Position numbers and translations under genes: made by a program. A DNA stretch of 21,102 nt from a virus. Under the pieces are notes generated by a model. The model was not told the origin of the DNA. It searched no databases and was given only the letters and a program-made list of their open reading frames with translations. This document shows positions 5,903 through 13,900 of the stretch, piece after piece (within the stretch, counting starts at the first letter, position 1; every line of letters starts with the position of its first letter). The DNA is taken from positions 1 through 21,102 of IMG/VR virus record IMGVR_UViG_3300034073_000481. One strand, written 5' to 3'.

Positions 5903-7015
5903 CTAACCCACAAACCCGAACATCGACAGGATGTCGCTGGCAAGGCCGTCAGCCATGGTGTTCGCCTGCTTCGTGTACTGCCAACGCTCGTCCTTCCTGA
6001 GTGCCTTCTGGAAGTCCCACAGCCCCATAGCTCGAGGCTCGCCAGTGGTCCGGTCAACGCCCTGGAGCGCCTCGCGCATGTACGGATCACGCAGGCTGAT
6101 CTCGGCTGGATTGAGCTCGAGAGTGTCCGCGTAGATCTCGAAGTAGGCAGCAGCGATGTCTTCCATGTTCTGGCCCTGCCTAATCCGGTCAGCGAAGACC
6201 GGGAAGGCAGTGGCTGCCTGTTCACGAACGAACGACTGGGCATCAGACAAAGCCATGTCCCCAAGTGCCACCGAGTTGACGGTGCTTGTAATCCACGACT
6301 GCCAGCGCTCCGACTGCGGATCGAATCCGTTTGCAAGCAGCGTGGCCGTGAGGGAGTCCTGGTTGGACAGTGCCTGTCCACCAACCTCCTTGCCGTTGTT
6401 GCGCGCCTTGATGAAGTTGTCGCCCAGCCAGTCCTGGTAGACGGACTCGTTCTGACCCTGGTCGAAGCCCAGGAGTAGGAACCTTCGCCCCATCTGCGCC
6501 AGTCGCGCCTCGGAGATGTCCTCGACGCGAATGCCCATGGCGATCAGGTCATCCTTGACCTTTGCCTTGGCGCCGTCGAGACGGCGCTGGTACGTCTGCG
6601 GATCTGTCTTCTCGAGGGCAAGGATGGTGCGGCGGTAGCCGTCATTCTCCTTGAACCAGTCCGAGTCCATGAGACTCGCAATAAACCTGGGAGTCTCCCA
6701 GCCATTGTCGATCGCCTCATTCCAGAGCTCTTGGAGCTCGGGATCGGACTTGATGAGCTTCCATGCCCAGGAGAACTCAGAGTTCATTAGGTCGGCTTCT
6801 AGCCGATCACGACGAAACTCGTTCTCGCTCGACCTGTCCGCAGCGGCCTGCTCTTTCTTGTTGAGCTTGCCGTCCTTGTCCTTATCGAACTTCTGGAGCT
6901 CTAGGTCCTTCTCGTCTGTCGTGCCATCGTTGTTGTAGTCAGCACGAGCCTTCTTCGGCTTGTTGGGACCGCCAGAGGCTGGCGTCCCACTGTTAGGAAC
7001 TACGGAGTCTGCCAT
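5903..7015 (-). CDS. Virion-associated protein with N-terminal EF-hand pair
   Basis: A 370-residue protein; ATG at 7015 overlaps the preceding TAA by one base (TAATG) and GAGGT lies just upstream. After a Pro/Gly/Ser-rich start, residues 26-37 (DYNNDGTTDEKD) and 44-55 (DKDKDGKLNKKE) form two EF-hand calcium loops with the expected acidic residues at positions 1, 3, 5 and 12 and Gly at 6; the pair resembles calcium-binding or dockerin-type modules. The rest (60-370) is helical: EFSWAWKLIKSDPELQELWN near 80-99, a middle region with MGRRFLLLGFDQGQNE near 175-190, and a C-terminal part ending in WDFQKALRKDERWQYTKQAN. The C-terminal pattern is familiar from phage structural proteins, but its role is not known to me. 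Likely an ejection or internal virion protein; calcium binding is inferred from the loops alone. Confidence 0.7.
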   Translation of the reverse strand: MADSVVPNSGTPASGGPNKPKKARADYNNDGTTDEKDLELQKFDKDKDGKLNKKEQAAADRSSENEFRRDRLEADLMNSEFSWAWKLIKSDPELQELWNEAIDNGWETPRFIASLMDSDWFKENDGYRRTILALEKTDPQTYQRRLDGAKAKVKDDLIAMGIRVEDISEARLAQMGRRFLLLGFDQGQNESVYQDWLGDNFIKARNNGKEVGGQALSNQDSLTATLLANGFDPQSERWQSWITSTVNSVALGDMALSDAQSFVREQAATAFPVFADRIRQGQNMEDIAAAYFEIYADTLELNPAEISLRDPYMREALQGVDRTTGEPRAMGLWDFQKALRKDERWQYTKQANTMADGLASDILSMFGFVG

Positions 7016-7902
7016 TACCTCACCGGACCTTGGAGGATGCCCAGGAAGGCGTCCATGAGATCAGTTGCTGCGCGATACTCCGCGTAGTCGGGACGAGACT
7101 GTGAGAACTCCTCGCTGAACTGAGCCGCATCGAAGCCGCCCTGAACAGTCTGACTCTGACTGGACGCACCAGCCGTGATTGTCTGGATCGTAGGGTTCTC
7201 TCGCTCACCCTCGTTCAGGGCCTCAAGGAACCTGCGACGCTCCTCCTTGGTTGCTTCGCGGCCAAGGTAGGAACCCATCGCCTGATTGATAAGGCGCTTG
7301 GCTGTATCGGCATTGGTGATGTTTGTCGTAGTGACCGTGGTGGTACCACCACCACCGCCTCCTCCACCGCCGTAGCCTCCTCCTCCACCGCCGCCCCCTG
7401 AACCAGGGGTGCCAAAGAACATCCCGGACGCAATGTCCCCAAGGATCTCCATGGGATCCCTGTTGATTCCCATCGAAAGCAGATTCTGAGACTGGGCTAC
7501 CGCCATCTGGAAGACCTGGGGGTACAGAGAGGGGCGCGACTTCGAGATGTCGTAGCCAGCGAATGCGAACGCGGCAGCATCGAGGAGGCGCAACTCGCTT
7601 GGAGTAAAGCGATTCCATCCAGCCCCACCGTCGACATACCCGTACAGGGGTACTTGGGTATACCCCTGCTGACCGCGACTGAATCCTGGAATGTAGTCCG
7701 TCTGGCCCTGCGGCAGGTACGAAGGAATCTTGATCGGAACCATCGGCTCCGGCACGGGGCCGTAAGTTCTATCCGAGTAGTAATACTGTCCGGTACTACC
7801 CTGCGTCGTCGAGCTCGATGTTGACGAGTTCTGGCTTGCCCTCCAGCGAGTGTATGCGTCTGGGCTTAGGTTCTCTCTTGCCCACTTGTCGCTCTGGGAC
7901 AT
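7015..7902 (-). CDS. Virion-associated protein with polyglycine linker
   Basis: A 295-residue protein; ATG at 7902 overlaps the giant gene's TAA by one base, with GGGAGGTG about nine bases upstream. Residues 1-100 are Ser/Thr/Tyr/Pro-rich and probably disordered. Residues 100-165 are helical (PSELRLLDAAAFAFAGYDIS). A nearly pure glycine tract at 168-186 and a Thr run join this to a second helical domain (197-240) containing AKRLINQAMGSYLGREATKE and a run of Arg/Glu. The C-terminus is acidic and Ser-rich. The LGR..T..E pattern occurs in phage structural proteins I have seen but cannot name. Together with the next two genes it forms a tightly coupled trio downstream of the giant protein, suggesting one assembly. 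Function unknown; an internal or ejection protein is the best inference. Confidence 0.65.
   Translation of the reverse strand: MSQSDKWARENLSPDAYTRWRASQNSSTSSSTTQGSTGQYYYSDRTYGPVPEPMVPIKIPSYLPQGQTDYIPGFSRGQQGYTQVPLYGYVDGGAGWNRFTPSELRLLDAAAFAFAGYDISKSRPSLYPQVFQMAVAQSQNLLSMGINRDPMEILGDIASGMFFGTPGSGGGGGGGGYGGGGGGGGGTTTVTTTNITNADTAKRLINQAMGSYLGREATKEERRRFLEALNEGERENPTIQTITAGASSQSQTVQGGFDAAQFSEEFSQSRPDYAEYRAATDLMDAFLGILQGPVR
7345..7401 (-). repeat. Low-complexity GGN tract encoding polyglycine
   Basis: A run of GGN codons in the 295-aa gene encoding residues 168-186, eighteen glycines broken by one tyrosine. The plus strand shows it as repeated CC-purine/pyrimidine triplets. It probably serves as a flexible linker and is a likely site of replication slippage. 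Confidence 0.85.
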
Positions 7903-10900
7903 TACGGAGCACCTCCCATGGCCATCTCAGGTTGCTGCAAATACTCACTCTGGAGAACGATTCGATCTTCGGGATCACCAGGAAGCAGCGTGTCGTAGTC
8001 GAGAAAGCGGTTGTAGAAGTCGGCAAACGCCAGGTTCTCTCGCTTCTTCTGCAAGACCCACTCGTCCCACATCATCTTGATGGGGGCATTCGTACTGGAG
8101 TTGATGTTCAGGCTCGCATCGTCGCCCAGCTCGCGCTTCTGCTCAATGAGGATCTGGCCGATCTCGCGGCGCTTGTCTCTCCACTCGGCGACATCCACCC
8201 ACAGTGGTTCGTCGCCGTGCGCATCCATGAACTTCTTGTTGCCCAGGATTAGGTCGATGTTCTTGACGACAGTCTTCCACTCGCCACGGTCGAACAGATC
8301 ACGCTGACGCTCCCACTCGGGGTTGGCTTTAGCGATGTCAGCCTCGAGGAGAACTTTGAGGTCCTTGAGGTCCTCGGCTCCGGTCTGCTCGAAGCTCGTC
8401 AAGCCCCGCTCCTCCAGCATGGCCTCAAGACCATTCATGCCGTCGCGGTACAGAATCCACCCTCGGGCCACCTGGCCCTTCTTGATGACATCCTCGGGGT
8501 CACCGCCACGCATCAGCGTGGTCGAGTTCTCGAATGCTCGATTCATCTGGTAGGCGTACACGGGCTGCGAGAACTCGCCCGCGTAAGGCGAGGTAATCAT
8601 CGCCACGTGGTCGATCTCGCCGCTCGTGGCCAGGTCACTGGCAAGCGTGGGGTTCTGCTCCAAGATCTTGTACTCACCTACCGAGGCACCCACGCCAGCT
8701 CGACCAGATGCCGACTGCGTGAGGTAGAAGAATGCCTGACCGTGCAGGTCGAGGAACTCCCTCAGTGCCGCCTGGTAGCCAATTGGCTTCTCGTCCGGAA
8801 GCGGGGCATTGAAGCGAGCTGCACTGTCCTGGATCTGCATGTGCTTGTCGCTGATCCGACGCCACTCCTCCACGTATGGCTGATACTTGGACTGGTAACT
8901 GGCTGCGAAGGGAAGCGTGAAGGACCCAACTGCACGCAACGCGAATAGCTCGCGGGCTCGAGCGGTAGCCTCCTCGGGCGTGGGCGGGTTTCCTTGACGC
9001 CCTCCACGCTCCCAGTCGATCGTCATGTCGCGGCGGATCTCCTCCACCGTGCCAACGAACTCGGCATCGCTCCAGCCGAGGATGGCCGTCAAGGCCCTGC
9101 GGGCCGTGGTCGGAGTGAATTGATCCAGGGCTGCCGCCCAGATCTGCTTCTCTGCCGTGGGCCTGGCGAAAGGCACCACGGTCTTGGTGATGGCATCACC
9201 AATCGGCAGGCCACCTGCCTCGAAGTTGATAATCGCGTCGGCATAGTCAGGCTTCTGCGCAGCGATCCAGCTCACGGGAACCGAAACGATCGGGCCGAAG
9301 TTCGTGAGCCAGGGGTAGTCGCCCTGAAGGGCGACGTTGAGCGAACCCTTGGAAATGCGGATCTGCCCCTTGGTGCCAAGGTCCAGGCCAGGGATCTTGC
9401 TGATGTTGTCAGCAACACCCTGCGGCAGGGAGAACTGGAGGTACGCCTCCCCCGGCGCGAACAGCGCCTCGGGGAGTCCGAAGATTCCGCGCTTGGCCTC
9501 GAGCGGGTTACCCTCGCCATCGACGACCATACCCATCGAGTTGGGTGCGTTGTAGATCTGGACGTAGCGCATGAGGTTCTCGGGACGCTGAGTAAACTCG
9601 CGCGACCAGAAACGAAGCGCATTCTCCCAGGCCGGGAAGAACGGGATGAGTAGGCCGAGCGCAGCGGCAGGGGTCGACAGACGCGAGATCGTGTAGGTCG
9701 TCTCGCGGGTTGCGCGCAGCGCACCCGCGTGGGCCGAGCGCCGCATAGCATCGACCTGAGCCGGAGTGAACGAGGTCACTCCATTCATTTCGTACTCGTC
9801 AACCTGCTGCTGCATCAGCTCCTTCCACCGCTTGCGGTAGAACGGGTGACGGATCAGATTGTCCTCGGGGATAGTGCCCAGTCCAGACATGGCCCGATTT
9901 AGGAACCTGCGGTATAGGTTCCCAATCTCGGCTAGTTCCTTCTCCTCGATGGTGACAAGGTCGTCACGCCAGGCGAGCTTCGCCTGAAGCTGGTCCGGCT
10001 GGAGCGGTCCACGCCCAGCCGCAGCCATCAGCTCATCATCGGGAAGCCACTGGTAGACCTTCTCGCGCAGTTCGGCAATAGTCGTCTCGAGGTTTGCCGT
10101 GTCGTAGATGCCTGTCCTCACACCCTGAAGGAAGGCGTCATCCTGCACGAGCTCGCGAATGAGTGCCTCATTCTGGGCGGCGATAGCGTCAGGATCATCC
10201 AGGGCAACTCGCGGCTGCTGGATGATGCGCCGCATGATCGGGTCCTGGCGAATGTTGTCATTGACTAGACCAGTCATGGCCAGCCAGTAGCGGTCGTCAC
10301 CGGGTGTGTACTTGACGAAGTTGAAGGATCGCTCGTACTGGGCGTAGCGATTTTGCATGTAGCCCACGATCATGAGGTCGTGGAAGCTCCCCGAAGACGC
10401 CAGGCTCTGATACTGACCGGAGAGGGCCTCGTTCGGATCAAATACCTCGCCCGTCTCGAGTCGAGCCTGACCCTGGCGACCAACGATCTCTACGCGCTTC
10501 TCGCTCTCGACTCCACCCGTAACCACCTTGCGGCGAGCCTTTGGGCGTAGGCGATCAAGGGAATCGCCTAGCTCCTTGAGCGTCGCCCGTCGCTGACCGA
10601 CAGACTTGTTCAGGTTGGCGCCAATGCGATCCAGTTCGCGCATCTTGGCCATGTCGTCGGCGTACTCAGGACTCTTGGCAAGGATCGCAGCCATGCGATC
10701 ATCGACCTCGTCCTTGAGGCCGAGACGAACGTAGGCCAGGCCGGCTCCGTCCTGACCGATCAGCTCAGAGGCTGACAGTAGGACGGGTTGCTTACCCCTC
10801 GATGTCGGCAAAAGGATGTGGGTGAAGCTGCCACGCTCCATAAACATGGCGAGCTTGGCCTTGTCGTTGCGACTAAGTGTGCCACGAAATGCACGCTTGG

Positions 10901-13900
10901 CCAGTGCGGGGTCGTACTCCTCCAGGATCTGGCGACTTGCGGAGCCAGTGCTGATGTCGATGACGGAGGGGTTACCTCGGCCTGCCTCGGCCACCTGGCC
11001 GGGGATCAGGTTGTCAAGGAAGCCTTCGTTGGTGCCAACCATGTCGGGCACGAACAGTGCCCGGAAACCCTCGGTGGTGGCGGGGTCATCTACGAGTACC
11101 TTGCCGTAGCCACGCTCACGTGCGTACTGCGCAAGCAGTCGCTCGATCCTTGCGTTAACCGCGCCGAATCCTTCACCCGGCTTGGGATTAGTGATTGACA
11201 TGGAGCGGGCGTCATAGGGAAGCTTCTCCATGACTTCGCGACCCGCAACTGCCTGATCGAGCTGACTCGCCAGTCGATTCACCCTAGTGACTGTCGAGAC
11301 GTACTCAAGTCCGACATCGGAGATTTCATCCAGTCGGGTGAGGGGAAGATCCTTCGTCCACCAGACGTGCGTGGGGCCACTGGCGTATGTATTGGTAATG
11401 ATGCCGTCATAGCCAGCGCGACGCATAGCGTCGATAATGTCGTAGGTCGGTCCTACTCCCGGTGCGCCAAGATCATCAACGACTGAATAGGCAAGTGTCC
11501 GCACCCGACGCCATACGTCGGCGACTCGCTCATTTCCGGGAAGCGTTGACTCCAGGCTAGTGCGAATCCTGCTTCCGATAGTTTCCCCGCTAGTGCCCAG
11601 GGAGAACTTGGGATCATCCAGAACCTGGATCAGGTCCTCCACCTGAGGATTCAGTTCACCCGTGGCGCTAATGACAGGTGCGTCAACGTCCATCCATGCG
11701 TACCCGGCTGGATCGGGGAGCATGTACACGACGGGCTCGTATGGAGCAGAGCTGGGCGATCCAGCCTGACCAATGGCCTTCATGATGTGGGCCATGTGGT
11801 AGTCGCTGGTGACTCCGCCGTCGCCAGTGGCCGAGTAGATTCCGGGACCATTCAGTAGCTGCATGGTGTTCCCGTCAACAAGGACATCAGTGGCGACATC
11901 GTTGTAAATGACCGCACCAGAATGCTCAGGGAAACCAGTATTGCCGTATCTCGACTGATCTCGGAGCATCGCTTCGAGGTCGTTGCGAATATTGCTGGCG
12001 TCTTCAATGTCACGCGAGATACGAGATTGCCTGCGAACCAGCTTCTTTAGCTCAGCACTGGTGAGGATGAGCTTATTCTTGGTTGCCCACTCCATGAAGT
12101 CGTCAGGAAGACGATCAGCATTGTCCCGAATCCACTTGCTTACGGCTACAGCCCTAGCAGCCTGCGGGTTAGACTCAAGGGCGTTGAGGAAGGCGACGAT
12201 ATCGTTCTGGGCTACTGGCGCATCGGGCCCTAGTAGTCGCGTAAGCGCGGACGTTAGCTCAGTGGAGAGTTCCTCCACTTCCTCTGGCGAATAGACTCGG
12301 GCCTGCCCCGGCTCCCTGCCTCGCTGCTGAATCTCAAGGAAGCGATCCATTGCTGAGCGAGCAGTTGCAACGTCTCTGGCCACGTTCATCGTCTCGGCCT
12401 GGACGTTCGTCCGAATGTCCAGAACTCCGCCGTAGACATCGGCCTTGGCATAGCGAGGATTCACTGACTTGGGAACCGCGACGATTGCACCGGAGTTGAA
12501 CTCATCAAAGGTAACATCGTCGAACGTGCTAGAGCGAATCACCTTGAATCGTCCGTCTCGGTCAATACGACCAATCCGGTAGTCGGACTTGGCGAGCTGA
12601 CGCAGGCGGCGTACATACGCAGCCTGGAGCATGTCCTGATGCTCGAACGCAGCAGCGTCATCGACCCACGCGCCAGCGTTCTCGTCCCAGTAGGCGGCAA
12701 CAAACTCGTCGTAGTTGCGCAGCATGCTTGGCGTCATGAAGTCGCGCGGCGAGAGCTCGTCGGCCATGCCGCCGATCTCCACTGCCTCTGGCCCCATCAT
12801 GGATCGCGTCAGAGCTTCGGCGTCAGCGACGCCTACTCCCGTGGCCGGGTCCGGCTCGAGTAGTCCACGAGCGGTGATCGAGCTGGTGGCGTTCGGGTCA
12901 TAGATAAGAGTGTCTGCGGTGTCCAGCATGCGGACCTGAGCTTCGGTCAAGTCCTCGGAGATCTGGGTCCAGACTGGTGATTCCATCACCTGCATGTTGG
13001 TCCTACTGCGACGCAGGAACTCCTGCTCGGCCGCTCTGCGCGCAGCCTTTCGACGCCTGGCCATCTGCTTGGCCAGTGCGCGCCGCTCCTCACGATTGAG
13101 CTTGAGGTCTGCAAGGTCACGATCTTGCTGCTGGCGCATCTTAGACATGTTGCGGCGGATCTTTCGTAGGCCCTGCCGCTTGACGATCATGTTGCGGAAG
13201 CGGTTGGTCCCCCCGGCGATACGGTCACCGGCATTGAGAAAGAAGTTTTTTGAGCTTGTTCCGACATGGCCAGTGGTCGGAACCTCGCCGAACGCGGCGA
13301 GTGTGCGCAGGTAACCCTCGGCGATGTTGCGCTGGGTGTAACCCAGGCGGAGGAGAACCAGCGGGCGCCACACGTAGTCGATGACGGTGAGCAGCTTCTC
13401 GGCAGCGCCACGTCCCTTGCGAGCTCCCCACCCCGAACGCTCGATCTTGATCGAGTCCTGGAGCCACTTGAAGTCCATGAGCGTGTAGCCGTTGCGCTGG
13501 GTTGCCAGAGTCATCTCATCAAGAACGACAACTTCTCCGTTATCGACAACCCACTTGTGGTTGGCCAGGTGCCCACGGATGAACGACCTTCGTGCCACGT
13601 ACTTCTTTGCGATCTCCTGCATGGCTGCCGGGGACTCCCCGAGGGCCGCGCCCATGGCCTCAACCATTTCCATCTCGAAGCGCTCAGCGAACGCAGCCTT
13701 GGCTGCGGGAGTGGACAGAGCGACATCCTGTGCCTCGGACAGGAGTCGTGTGCGGAACTCCTCGACGGTCTCTGAAACGGTGTCGCCATTGGGGAGGCGG
13801 CGAGTGATCAGCCTGCCTTCCCCTGTCTGCTTAGCGGCCCTGCGAAGGAAGGGTGCAGTCTCGAGTGCTGCGCGGAACTCGCGCATGAACTCGACGTTGT

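Noticed and set aside
8994-9653. A 219-codon plus-strand open frame inside the giant gene
   Set aside because: Composition is typical of an antisense shadow, there is no convincing ribosome binding site or partner gene, and the minus-strand frame is continuous across it.
12537-12581. An IDRDGRFKVI stretch (residues 1005-1014 of the giant protein) resembling a T7-type RNA polymerase motif with D..GR
   Set aside because: No accompanying catalytic Asp motif, Arg/Lys fingers helix or HDS-type motif is visible, so an N4-like virion RNA polymerase is not supported.
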